This document shows, piece by piece, positions 14,788 to 22,379 of a stretch of DNA of 37,949 bases. The position numbers and the translations under genes are program-made. The DNA lies in assembly GCA_003001795.1 (NCBI GenBank), contig PVNI01000030.1, positions 1-37,949 of the forward strand. The letters run 5' to 3'. The notes beneath the pieces were generated by a model. It saw nothing but the letters and a program-made list of their open reading frames with translations, was not told the DNA's origin and ran no database searches. This stretch comes from Actinomadura viridilutea (lineage in GTDB: Bacteria; Actinomycetota; Actinomycetes; Streptosporangiales; Streptosporangiaceae). How positions within the stretch are numbered: the first letter of the stretch is position 1; each line of letters begins with the position of its first letter.

Positions 14788-15615
14788 ATGTCCGACGTGA
14801 CGATCGTGGTGGCGACCCGCGACCGCGCCGCCGAGCTGCGCCGCAGCCTCGCCCGGCACGGCGCCCCGGTGATCGTCGTCGACAACGCCTCCCGCGACGA
14901 CACGCCCGCCGCGGCGCGGGAGGCGGGCGCGCGCCTCATCCGCCTGCCGCGCAATCTGGGCGCCGCGGCCCGCAATGCGGGCGTCCGCGAGGCGGCCACC
15001 CGCTACGTCGCGTTCGCCGACGACGACTCCTGGTGGGCCCCGGGCTCGCTGGAGCGCGCGGCCGCCGTCCTCGACGCCCACCCCCGCACGGCCCTGCTCG
15101 CCGCCCGCGTCCTGGTGGGGGAGGACGCCCGCCTGGAGCCGGTGTCGCAGGCCATGGCCCGCTCCCCGCTGGGGCGCCCCGACGGCCTGCCCGGCCCCGC
15201 CATCATGGGCTTCCTGGCCTGCTCGGCCGTCGTGCGGCGCGAGGCGTTCCTCGACGCCGGCGGCTTCTCGGAGCTGCTGCACTTCGGCGGCGAGGAGGAG
15301 CTGCTCGCCCTCGACCTGGCCGCCGCCGGCTGGGGCATGGCGTATCTGCCCGAACTGGTCGTCCACCACCATCCGTCGCCCCGCGGCCGCGACCCGGCGG
15401 CAAGACGCCGCCGCGAGGTGCGCAACCGGCTGCTCACCGCCTGGCTGCGCCGCCCGCTGCCCGTGCTGCTGCGCACCGCCGCAGGCGCGCTGACCAGCGC
15501 CCACGGGCGGCGCGGCGTCGCCGACGCCGTCCGCGCCCTGCCCGCCGTGGCGCGTTCCCGCCGCCCCGTTCCGCGCCGGGTCGAGGCCGCCCGCGCCCTC
15601 CTGGGGGACTACTGA
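14788..15615 (+). CDS. Glycosyltransferase family 2 (copy 2 of a tandem pair)
   Basis: A 275-residue GT-A glycosyltransferase that parallels the preceding gene motif by motif: VIVVDNASRDDTP (28-40), RNLGAAARNAGV (55-66), FADDDSWW (D78-D80), and GGFSELLHFGGEEELLALDL later on, ending in the same Arg-rich segment (RRREVRNRLLTAWLRRPL). The two are therefore tandem duplicates that have diverged, probably adding different sugars or linkages. A strong GGAGGG lies 4 bases before ATG 14788, confirming the start. The pair is likely co-transcribed from the divergent region at 13527-13871. A perfect 18-bp palindrome about 90 bp downstream may end the unit. Confidence 0.87.
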   Translation: MSDVTIVVATRDRAAELRRSLARHGAPVIVVDNASRDDTPAAAREAGARLIRLPRNLGAAARNAGVREAATRYVAFADDDSWWAPGSLERAAAVLDAHPRTALLAARVLVGEDARLEPVSQAMARSPLGRPDGLPGPAIMGFLACSAVVRREAFLDAGGFSELLHFGGEEELLALDLAAAGWGMAYLPELVVHHHPSPRGRDPAARRRREVRNRLLTAWLRRPLPVLLRTAAGALTSAHGRRGVADAVRALPAVARSRRPVPRRVEAARALLGDY

Positions 15616-15701
15616 CACCGCGACCGCCTGACCGCCCGGCGCGACGCACCGCGGATCCGTGCCGAGGTCGCCGGCCCCGGCCGCGCGCGGGCGGACGCCG
15701 C

Positions 15702-15719
15702 CGTCCGGGCGCCCGGACG
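15702..15719. terminator. Perfect 18-bp GC palindrome after the GT2 pair
   Basis: CGTCCGGGC (15702-15710) is followed directly by its reverse complement GCCCGGACG (15711-15719). It sits 87 bp after the second GT2 gene and 92 bp before the dehydrogenase. It could act as a terminator stem (with a few central bases unpaired) or as a protein-binding palindrome. No T-tract follows. Confidence 0.4.
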
Positions 15720-15810
15720 CCCGGTCGCCGCTGCGCCCCGGCACCGCCCCGCGTTTCACGCCGGTGGGCGGGGTAGGGCGCGACCAGGGACGACAGTGCA
15801 GGAGGCACCG

Positions 15811-17001
15811 ATGAAGGCCATCACCTGGCGCGGACGGCGCGACGTGCGCGTGGAGACCGTACCCGATCCGGTGATCAAGGAGCCGACCGACGCGGTGGTG
15901 CGGATCACCAGCACCGCGATCTGCGGATCGGACCTGCACCTGTACGAGGTGCTGGGGCCGTTCATGACCGAGGGCGACATCATGGGCCACGAGCCGATCG
16001 GCGTCGTGGAGGAGGTCGGCGCCGACGTCGACCACGTGCGCCCCGGAGACCGGGTGGTGATCCCGTTCTGCATCTCCTGCGGCCACTGCGCCATGTGCGC
16101 CATGAAGCTGTACGCCCAGTGCGAGACCACGCAGGTGCGCGAGTACGGCACCGGCGCGGCGATGTTCGGCTACACCAGGCTCTACGGGCAGGTGCCGGGG
16201 GCGCAGGCCGAGTACCTGCGGGTGCCGCAGGCCCAGTTCGGGCCGATCAAGGTGCCCGAGGGGCCGCCGGACGAGCGGTTCCTGTACCTGTCGGACGTGC
16301 TGCCCACCGCCTGGCAGGCGGTGGCGTTCGCCGACATCCCCGAGGGCGGCAGCGTCACCGTGCTGGGCCTCGGCCCGATCGGGCAGATGTGCGGGCGCAT
16401 CGCCCGCCACCTCGGCCGCCGCGTCATCGGCGTGGACCTGGTGCCCGAGCGCCTGGCCATGGCCCGCCGACACGGCGTCGAGGTGGTCGACGCGGGGCCG
16501 CCGCACACGCCGCACGACGTGGTGGAGATGATCCGGGACAAGACCCAGGGCCGCGGCACCGACTCGGTGATCGAGGCGGTCGGCATGGAGGCCCACGGGT
16601 CGCCCGTCGCCAAGATAGCCCACACGCTCACCGGGTGGATGCCGGACCGGGCCGCCGCGCCGCTGATGACCCGGGTGGGCCTGGACCGGCTGGCGGCGCT
16701 GCACCAGGCCGTCGAGATCGTCCGGCGCGGCGGCACCGTCTCCGTCGTCGGCGTGTACGGCGGCATGACCGACCCGATGCCCATGCTGCAGATGTTCGAC
16801 AAGGGCCTCACGCTGCGGATGGGCCAGGCCCACGTCAAGCGGTGGATCGACGACCTGATGCCGCTGGTGACCGACGAGAGCGACCCGCTCGGCGTCATGG
16901 ACCTGGCCACCCACCATCTGCCGCTGGAGGAGGCGCGCACGGGTTACGAGATCTTCCAGAAGAAGCTGGACGGGGCCGTCAAGGTCGTCCTCCACCCGTG
17001 A
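15811..17001 (+). CDS. Zinc-dependent alcohol dehydrogenase, glutathione-independent formaldehyde dehydrogenase-like
   Basis: A 396-residue medium-chain zinc dehydrogenase. MKAITWRGRRDVRVETVPDP is typical of the FdhA/formaldehyde-dehydrogenase-like subgroup. Catalytic zinc ligands are Cys38 (AICGSDLH) and His60-Glu61 (MGHEP); the structural zinc site is C90, C93, C96 and C104 in CGHCAMCAMKLYAQC. The NAD Rossmann motif VLGLGPIGQMCGRIA follows near residue 180. The C-terminal half has the GWMPDRAA and VYGGMTDPMPMLQMFDKGLTLRMGQAHV segments also seen in this subgroup. It oxidises an alcohol or aldehyde with NAD; substrate unproven. Start: ATG 15811 with GGAGG at 15801-15805; the GTG at 15796 lies before that ribosome site and is rejected. 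It converges with the efflux gene, with only 25 bp between stops. Confidence 0.9.
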   Translation: MKAITWRGRRDVRVETVPDPVIKEPTDAVVRITSTAICGSDLHLYEVLGPFMTEGDIMGHEPIGVVEEVGADVDHVRPGDRVVIPFCISCGHCAMCAMKLYAQCETTQVREYGTGAAMFGYTRLYGQVPGAQAEYLRVPQAQFGPIKVPEGPPDERFLYLSDVLPTAWQAVAFADIPEGGSVTVLGLGPIGQMCGRIARHLGRRVIGVDLVPERLAMARRHGVEVVDAGPPHTPHDVVEMIRDKTQGRGTDSVIEAVGMEAHGSPVAKIAHTLTGWMPDRAAAPLMTRVGLDRLAALHQAVEIVRRGGTVSVVGVYGGMTDPMPMLQMFDKGLTLRMGQAHVKRWIDDLMPLVTDESDPLGVMDLATHHLPLEEARTGYEIFQKKLDGAVKVVLHP

Positions 17002-17026
17002 CCCCGCCCCGACCGCTCGCGGCGGC

Positions 17027-18475
17027 TCACGCGGCGGGCCGCCGCGCGGCGCGGCGGCGCAGCAGCGCCAGCGCCGAGCCCGCCCCGAGCAGCGCGGTCG
17101 CGGCCAGCGCCCAGCCGGTGCCGTACTCGGCCTGCCGGGTGGAGTGCTCGTGCTCGGCGAGGGTGAGGAACAGCGTGCCCACCGTGGCGACGCCGACGAC
17201 CTGGCCGAGCTGCATGACCGTCAGCAGCAGGCCGCTGCCGTCGGCGGCGTCCTCGGTCGGCACGCCCTCGAGCGTCGCCGTCATCACGATCGGCAGCACG
17301 CCGAGGCCGAGCCCGATGACCACGGTCAGCGCCTCGTACCGCGCGCCGCCGCCGGCGAGCGGCCCGAGGAACAGGTAGCCGAGCGCGGCCAGCGCGAAAC
17401 CGGCGGGGATCAGCGGCCGGTGCCAGCGGGCGGGCAGCCGCTGCCACGTCAGCCCGACCAGGGCGAACGCGGCCACGCCCGGCACGAACGCCAGTCCCGA
17501 CCCCATCGGGCCGAGCGCGAGGTCGCCCTGCAGGTGCAGGGTCGTGGTGAACAGGAACGCGCCCCACGAGCCGGGCGCCAGCAGGACGGTCAGCATGCCC
17601 GGGAGCAGCCCCGGCGCCCGCAGCACCCGCCCGGAGATCAGCGGGCGTCCGCCGCGCCGCGCCACCCGCCGCTCGACCGCCGCGAAAGCGGCGAACAGCG
17701 CCGCGCCGCCCGCCAGCGCGGCCCAGCCCCACGCCGGCCAGCCCAGTTCGTGCCCGAGGATCAACGGGACGACGAGCAGCAGCACCGCCGGCGCCAGCAC
17801 GGCCAGGCCGGCCGGGTCCAGACCGCCGCCGCGCCGCTCCCCGTCGGCGGGCAGCACGCGCGGCCCGGAGGCCAGCAGCGCCAGCCCGACCGGCGCGTTC
17901 ACCAGGAACACCCAGCGCCACCCCCACCCGAACAGGTCGGCGCTGACCAGCAGGCCGCCCGCGACCTGCCCGGCGACCACGCCGCCCGCGATCACCGCCG
18001 AGTAGAAGCCGAGGGCGCGGGCCCGCGCCGGTCCGGTGAAGCTCCGCTGGATGATGCTCATCACCTGCGGGGTGAGCAGCGCCGCGGCCGCGCCCTGGGC
18101 GAACCGGAACGGCACCAGCCAGCCGGTCGACGGCGCCAGCCCGCACGCCAGCGACGCCGCCGAGAACGCCGCCACGCCCAGCAGGAACATGCGCCGGTGC
18201 CCGGCCAGGTCGCCCAGCCGCGCCCCCGTGATCAGCGTGACCGCGTACGCGATGACGTACCCCGCCGCCACGAGCTGCAGGCCGGCCCCGGACGCGCCCA
18301 AGTCGGCCCGCAGGGTGGGCAGGGCCACGTTGACGATGTTGACGTCCAGGATGGCCATGAACTGCCCGAGCAGCAGCAGCGCCAACGCCGAGCCGCCGGC
18401 ACCGCCCTGTTCGGCCCTCTTCCGGAAGGTCCCCGGCCCGGGAGCGACCCCGGACAGATGAGTCGTTTGCGTCAT
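17027..18475 (-). CDS. MFS drug efflux transporter, EmrB/QacA (DHA2) type
   Basis: A 482-residue membrane protein with many hydrophobic segments, consistent with the 14-helix DHA2 family of proton-driven multidrug exporters. The first helix carries LLLGQFMAILDVNIVNVALPT, the DHA2 hallmark, followed by the motif A-like GARLGDLAGHRRMFLLG between helices 2 and 3 and a motif C-like run around AGGVVAGQVAGGLLV. The start may be ATG 18475 or ATG 18481 (two residues longer); no Shine-Dalgarno sequence is visible, so a leaderless or near-leaderless transcript is likely. Divergent to it, 96 bp away, is an XRE/MmyB regulator, and the gap holds a paired ATAC-NN-GTAT operator, so drug-responsive repression by that regulator is the natural inference. 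Confidence 0.88.
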   Translation of the reverse strand: MTQTTHLSGVAPGPGTFRKRAEQGGAGGSALALLLLGQFMAILDVNIVNVALPTLRADLGASGAGLQLVAAGYVIAYAVTLITGARLGDLAGHRRMFLLGVAAFSAASLACGLAPSTGWLVPFRFAQGAAAALLTPQVMSIIQRSFTGPARARALGFYSAVIAGGVVAGQVAGGLLVSADLFGWGWRWVFLVNAPVGLALLASGPRVLPADGERRGGGLDPAGLAVLAPAVLLLVVPLILGHELGWPAWGWAALAGGAALFAAFAAVERRVARRGGRPLISGRVLRAPGLLPGMLTVLLAPGSWGAFLFTTTLHLQGDLALGPMGSGLAFVPGVAAFALVGLTWQRLPARWHRPLIPAGFALAALGYLFLGPLAGGGARYEALTVVIGLGLGVLPIVMTATLEGVPTEDAADGSGLLLTVMQLGQVVGVATVGTLFLTLAEHEHSTRQAEYGTGWALAATALLGAGSALALLRRRAARRPAA

Positions 18476-18499
18476 GGGCATCAGCGTGCTGGCGAGCCG

Positions 18500-18532
18500 A
18501 TACCAGTAACGAGAGCCGCCTGATACTGGTAT
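18500..18532. promoter_or_regulatory. Paired palindromic operator between efflux pump and XRE regulator
   Basis: ATACCAGTA (18500-18508) and TACTGGTAT (18524-18532) are perfect inverse copies with a 15-bp spacer. Each is itself close to a palindrome of form ATAC-NN-GTAT (the right copy is perfect, ATACTGGTAT at 18523-18532). They fall in the 96-bp gap between two divergent genes, just upstream of the transporter start, where binding would control both promoters. Confidence 0.7.
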
Positions 18533-18577
18533 TGGCGCTACCTGGCACGCGCGGCGGGCGCCGGGCAGGCTGGAAAC

Positions 18578-19489
18578 GTGACGATGACACAGATGAGGAC
18601 GTCCCCCGACCAGGGCGGTCGCGCCCCTGGGCGCGGCGCGCGACGCACGGAGCTCGCCGCGTTCCTGCGCTCCCGCCGCGAGCGCATCGGGCCCGAGGAC
18701 GTGGGCCTGCCGCCCGGGCCGCGTCGCCGCACCCCAGGGCTGCGGCGCGAGGAGGTCGCCCAGCTCGCGGGCGTCGGGGTCACCTGGTACACGTGGCTGG
18801 AACAGGGGCGTCCCATCAACGCCAGCCCGCAGGTGCTGGACGCGGTGGCGCGCACGCTGCGGCTCGACCCCGCCGAACGCGAGCATCTGTACGCGCTGGC
18901 CGGGATGCCGCCTCCCGTTCCCGCCGACCTCGCGGGAGGGCTGCCCGAGGACATCCCCGCGATCCTGGACCGCCTGGCCCCGATGCCCGCCGCGGTGATC
19001 TCCGCGCGGGGGGACATCGTCGCCTGCAACCGGGCCTACGCGGCGGTCATGTGGTGCCTGGAGCGGATCCCGCCGAGCGAGCGCAACACCATGTGGCTGC
19101 TGTTCACGCTGCCGGGGTGCTGCAACCCCGTCGTCAACTTCACCGAGCAGGCCCACGAGGTCGTCGCGGTCTTCCGCTACCGCTACAGCCGGCACATGGG
19201 CGACCCGGGCTGGAAGGAACTGGTGCGGCGGCTGTGCGCGGCCAGCCCCGAGTTCGCGCGGCTGTGGGCCACGCAGGACGTGGCCCCGCCGCGCCCCTGC
19301 GACAAGGTGTTCCGGCACCCGGCGGTCGGAGAGATCGCCATGCGCTCCACGAGCCTCGACGTGACGACGGCGCCCGAGCTGCGGATGGTCGTCTACAACC
19401 CGCTCGACCGGGAGTCCGCCGACCGGATCGCCCGTCTGCTGGACCGTTCGGAGGAGGCGGCGGCCGCGCTGCCCGACCACCGGCACTGA
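18578..19489 (+). CDS. XRE-family transcriptional regulator with MmyB-like ligand-binding domain
   Basis: A 303-residue regulator. Residues about 25-110 form an XRE helix-turn-helix domain with the actinomycete signature RTPGLRREEVAQLAGVGVTWYTWLEQGR; residues about 120-290 match the MmyB-like ligand-binding domain, with VISARGDIVACNRAYAAVM, SERNTMWLLFTLPG, and the closing HPAVGEIAMRSTSLDVTTAPELRMVVYNP. Such proteins usually repress or activate a divergent oxidoreductase or transporter gene in response to a small, often fatty-acid-like, ligand. The GTG at 18578 is the longest start; ATG at 18584 and 18593 are possible and no strong ribosome site decides. The divergent neighbour is the EmrB/QacA pump, and the paired operator lies between them. 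The ligand is unknown. Confidence 0.9.
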   Translation: MTMTQMRTSPDQGGRAPGRGARRTELAAFLRSRRERIGPEDVGLPPGPRRRTPGLRREEVAQLAGVGVTWYTWLEQGRPINASPQVLDAVARTLRLDPAEREHLYALAGMPPPVPADLAGGLPEDIPAILDRLAPMPAAVISARGDIVACNRAYAAVMWCLERIPPSERNTMWLLFTLPGCCNPVVNFTEQAHEVVAVFRYRYSRHMGDPGWKELVRRLCAASPEFARLWATQDVAPPRPCDKVFRHPAVGEIAMRSTSLDVTTAPELRMVVYNPLDRESADRIARLLDRSEEAAAALPDHRH

Positions 19490-19520
19490 GCAAGTCCGCA
19501 TTCCTCCCTTTCGTCCGGGT

Positions 19521-19541
19521 AGGCAGGGACGGTCCGTGCCT
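19521..19541. promoter_or_regulatory. Near-perfect palindrome before transketolase gene
   Basis: AGGCA-G-GGAC-G-GTCC-G-TGCCT: the arms pair over 9 of 10 positions around a single central base. It lies between the regulator stop (19489) and the transketolase start (19566). It could be a weak terminator for the regulator gene or an operator for tkt; the sequence does not decide between them. Confidence 0.35.
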
Positions 19542-19565
19542 GTGCCGACGCCCGGAGGGAGAGCT

Positions 19566-21407
19566 ATGCGCGAGGACATGGACCTGGAGCGGGTGCGCGA
19601 GCTGGGCCAGCAGCTGAGGGTGGACGCGGTGCGGGCGGCCGACGCGGCGGGGTCGGGCCACCCCACCTCGTCGATGTCGGCGGCCGACCTGATGGCGGTG
19701 CTGCTGGCGCGGCACCTGCGGTACGACTTCGACGCGCCGTCCAATCCCTGCAACGACCAGTTCATCTTCTCCAAGGGGCACGCGTCGCCGCTGCTGTACG
19801 CGATGTTCGCGGCCGCCGACGCGGTGCCGGACGAGGAGCTGCTCAGGTTCCGCAGGCTCGGCGGCAGGCTGGAGGGCCACCCCACCCCCCGGCTGCCGTG
19901 GGTGAGGCTGGCCACCGGCTCGCTCGGCCAGGGCCTGCCGTACGGGGTGGGGGCGGCGCTGGCCGCCAAGCGGCTCGACCATGTCCCCTCCCGGGTGTGG
20001 GTGCTGTGCGGCGACAGCGAGATGGCCGAGGGCTCGGTGTGGGAGGCGGCCGAGCACGCCTCCCACGAGAAGCTGGACAATCTGACCGCCGTCATCGACG
20101 TGAACCGGCTGGGCCAGCGCGGACCCACCCGGCACGAGTGGGACACCGGCGCCTACGCCCGGCGGCTGCGGGCGTTCGGCTGGCACACCGTCGAGATCGA
20201 CGGCCATGACGTCGCCGCGATCGACGCCGCGTACGTGGAGGCCGCGCGCACCACCGGCCGACCCACCGCCGTCATCGCCCGGACGCTGAAGGGCAAGGGC
20301 GTGAGCGCCGTCGAGGACCGCGAGGGCCTCCACGGCAAGCCGCTCCCGGACGCCGAGGACGCCATCGTCGAACTGGGCGGCCGCCGCCACATCCGCGTCG
20401 AGCCGCGCCACCCCGAGTGCGTCCGGTCGGCGCGGCCTCTGGATCACGCGCCGGTCGAACTGCCCCGGTTCGACGTGGGCGACGAGGTCGCCACCCGCGA
20501 CGCCTACGGGCAGGCGCTCAGCGCCCTGGGCACCGCGCGGGGCGACGTGGTCGCCCTGGACGGCGAGGTCAGCGACTCCACCCGGTCGGAGTTCTTCGCC
20601 AAGGCGCATCCGGAGCGCTTCTTCGAGTGCTACATCGCCGAGCAGCAGATGGTGGCGGCCGCCGTGGGCATGCAGACGCGCGGCTGGGTGCCGTTCGCCT
20701 CGACCTTCGCCGCGTTCCTCACCCGCGCCTACGACTTCGTGCGCATGGCCGCCGTGAGCCGCGCCAATATCAACCTGGTGGGCTCGCACGCGGGCGTCGC
20801 CATCGGGCAGGACGGGCCGTCGCAGATGGGGCTGGAGGATCTGGCGGCGTTCCGGGCCGTGCACCGCAGCACCGTCCTGTACCCGTGCGACGCCAACCAG
20901 ACCGCGCGGCTCGTCGCGGCCATGGCCGACGCCGCGGGCATCCGCTACCTGCGCACCACGCGCGGCGCCACCCCGGTGATCTACCCGCCGGACGAGGAGT
21001 TCCCGATCGGCGGCAGCAAGGTGCTGCGGTCCTCCGCCGACGACCGCGTCGCCATCGTGGCCGCCGGGGTGACGGTGCACGAGGCCCTCGCGGCCGCCGA
21101 CCGCCTGGCCGCCGACGGGATCGCGGCGCGGGTGATCGACCTGTACTCGGTCAAGCCGGTGGACGCCGTCACCCTGCGCGCCGCCGCCGAGCGGACCGGC
21201 CGCCTGATCACCGTCGAGGACCACTGGCCGGAGGGCGGGATCGGCGACGCGGTGGCCGCGGCGTTCGCCGACGGCGGTCCCGTGCCGCGCCTGGTGCGGC
21301 TCGCGGTGCGGACCATGCCCGCGTCCGCCGCCCCCGCCGAGCAGCTGCGCGTCGCCGGCATCGACGCCGACGCGATCGTCGCCGCCGCGCGGGACCTGGT
21401 GGCCTGA
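19566..21407 (+). CDS. tkt: Transketolase
   Basis: A 613-residue thiamine-diphosphate enzyme. The N-terminal cofactor domain has GSGHPTSSMSAADLMAVLL (35-53), FSKGHASPLLYAMFA, TGSLGQGLPYGVGAALAAK and the ThDP/metal motif GDSEMAEGSVWEA ... VIDVNRLGQRGPT; the pyrimidine domain follows near residue 310 with the catalytic-Glu region YIAEQQMVAAAVGM and GSHAGVAIGQDGPSQMGLED; the C-terminal domain begins near 475. At about 613 residues it belongs to the shorter transketolase type rather than the 660-700-residue bacterial TktA. It moves two-carbon units between sugar phosphates, making sedoheptulose 7-phosphate among others. Start: ATG 19566, preceded by GGAGGGAG. A standalone gene between an MmyB regulator and a small membrane protein gene; its product is the precursor for the heptose operon 6 kb away. 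Confidence 0.92.
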   Translation: MREDMDLERVRELGQQLRVDAVRAADAAGSGHPTSSMSAADLMAVLLARHLRYDFDAPSNPCNDQFIFSKGHASPLLYAMFAAADAVPDEELLRFRRLGGRLEGHPTPRLPWVRLATGSLGQGLPYGVGAALAAKRLDHVPSRVWVLCGDSEMAEGSVWEAAEHASHEKLDNLTAVIDVNRLGQRGPTRHEWDTGAYARRLRAFGWHTVEIDGHDVAAIDAAYVEAARTTGRPTAVIARTLKGKGVSAVEDREGLHGKPLPDAEDAIVELGGRRHIRVEPRHPECVRSARPLDHAPVELPRFDVGDEVATRDAYGQALSALGTARGDVVALDGEVSDSTRSEFFAKAHPERFFECYIAEQQMVAAAVGMQTRGWVPFASTFAAFLTRAYDFVRMAAVSRANINLVGSHAGVAIGQDGPSQMGLEDLAAFRAVHRSTVLYPCDANQTARLVAAMADAAGIRYLRTTRGATPVIYPPDEEFPIGGSKVLRSSADDRVAIVAAGVTVHEALAAADRLAADGIAARVIDLYSVKPVDAVTLRAAAERTGRLITVEDHWPEGGIGDAVAAAFADGGPVPRLVRLAVRTMPASAAPAEQLRVAGIDADAIVAAARDLVA

Positions 21408-21438
21408 GCCGCGCCGCGTCGGGCCGCCCCGCGGACCG

Positions 21439-21465
21439 GGCGCGGGCGTCACGGCGCGGGCGTCA
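21439..21465. repeat. 13-bp direct repeat at the 3' ends of convergent genes
   Basis: GGCGCGGGCGTCA occurs at 21439-21451 and again at 21453-21465, with one base between. The second copy includes the stop codon of the minus-strand membrane-protein gene. It fills most of the 55-bp gap between convergent genes and may be a slipped-strand duplication. Confidence 0.6.
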
Positions 21466-21714
21466 GGTGCGGGCGCGGCGCGCGATGGCCACCAGGTCGA
21501 TCGCCGCGATCACCGCGACGGCGGCGCAGATCGCGGCGGCGACCCACGGGCCGGGATCGCGCCCGCGGGCGCCCGACAGGGCGAACAGCACCGCGGCGGC
21601 GGCTCCCGCGACCAGCGCGACGCCGGACAGGACGGCGCGCAGCCGCAGCGGGCTGCGCGCCGTCGAGGGCTCATCGCCCGGCGGCTGCCGGTGCGGAGGG
21701 CGCGGGTCGTCCAT
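21463..21714 (-). CDS. Small membrane protein, DUF6343-like
   Basis: An 83-residue protein with an acidic/proline-rich N-terminus (MDDPRPPHRQPPGDEP), a TARSPLRLRAVLS segment, and two hydrophobic helices (about 28-48 and 56-75), ending in ARRART. The layout, and especially the TARSPLRLR segment before the first helix, resembles the small actinobacterial DUF6343 proteins as I remember them; I cannot run a profile. Function unknown; it should sit in the cytoplasmic membrane with short cytoplasmic ends. The start ATG at 21714 gives the complete N-terminal motif. It follows the PEBP gene by 18 bp on the same strand, so the two are probably co-transcribed. Confidence 0.68.
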   Translation of the reverse strand: MDDPRPPHRQPPGDEPSTARSPLRLRAVLSGVALVAGAAAAVLFALSGARGRDPGPWVAAAICAAVAVIAAIDLVAIARRART

Positions 21715-21732
21715 GGTCCACCGCCTGCAGGT

Positions 21733-22185
21733 CTACCGTCCGTAGGTCCCCACGAGGGCGCCGGAGGCCACGGTCTTCCCCTCGACCGCCGTGCGGAAGT
21801 CGTCGGCGGTGAACCCGTCCTTGAGACCGGTCGCCCCCGACAGCCCGTACAACCGGAAGACGTAACGGTGCGGATCATCGCCCACGGGAGGGTGCGGGCC
21901 GCCGTAGCCCCGGAAGCCGAAGTCGTTGCGTCCCACGGCCGCCCCCTCAGGGACGCCGCCCGCCTCCACGCCGCCGGCGTCCGGGTCGATGCCCGCCAGC
22001 AGCCAGTGGACGAACGTACCGGCGGGCGCGTCCGGGTCCTCGCAGATCAGCGCGAGCTCGGCCACTGCGCCGGGAGGGGGCGACCAGACCAGCGGCGGCG
22101 ACACGTCGCCTTGGGCGTGCGCGTACTCCGCCGGGATCGGGGTGTGATCGCTGAAGGCGGGGCTGCGCAGTGTGATGTAGTCCAT
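21733..22185 (-). CDS. PEBP family protein (YbhB/YbcL type)
   Basis: A 150-residue phosphatidylethanolamine-binding-protein fold. Conserved parts visible: SPPLVWSPPP (29-38), CEDPDAPAGTFVHWLLAGI (48-66) with the DPDAP and FVHW ligand-pocket motifs, and GYGGPHPPVGDDPHRYVFRLYGL (93-115), the GxxGPxPPxG-HRY core of the bacterial YbhB/YbcL group. These are small cytoplasmic or periplasmic proteins of unclear role; the old label Raf kinase inhibitor-like is only a homology name. No signal peptide is present, so cytoplasmic. ATG 22185 is preceded by GGAG. Divergent from the hydroxyproline regulator; no functional link to it is evident. Confidence 0.92.
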   Translation of the reverse strand: MDYITLRSPAFSDHTPIPAEYAHAQGDVSPPLVWSPPPGAVAELALICEDPDAPAGTFVHWLLAGIDPDAGGVEAGGVPEGAAVGRNDFGFRGYGGPHPPVGDDPHRYVFRLYGLSGATGLKDGFTADDFRTAVEGKTVASGALVGTYGR

Positions 22186-22338
22186 ATCGGGCTCCTGCCC
22201 GTTCCGTCCGGTCCGATTCCGCCGGATCGGCGTCGCCGGTCGAGGCGCGGCCCGGCGTTTCGGAGGACGTCGGAACCCGCGGCGGCGGCCCGACGACTCC
22301 GCCTGCGGCCGGTCGCGGCCCGCCGATGTCCGCCGTGG

Positions 22339-22357
22339 CGTTCGATAGACCGAACGG
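22339..22357. promoter_or_regulatory. Operator copy 1, upstream of XRE-cupin regulator
   Basis: CGTTCGATAGACCGAACGG. Arms CGTTCG and CGAACG are inverse copies separated by 6 bases. The same 19-mer, differing only in the two central bases, recurs at 23097-23115 before the catabolic operon. It ends 4 bases before a TACGCT (22362-22367) that fits a -10 box, so it would overlap the -35 region of the regulator gene: likely autoregulation. Confidence 0.72.
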
Positions 22358-22361
22358 ACGG

Positions 22362-22367
22362 TACGCT
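22362..22367 (+). promoter_or_regulatory. Candidate -10 box of regulator gene
   Basis: TACGCT matches the TANNNT consensus of actinomycete housekeeping promoters. No good TTGACA-like -35 is seen; that position is occupied by the operator copy. It is 73 bp before the GTG start, leaving a leader that holds the 16-bp tandem repeats. Confidence 0.4.
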
Positions 22368-22379
22368 GGGCCCGGTTCC

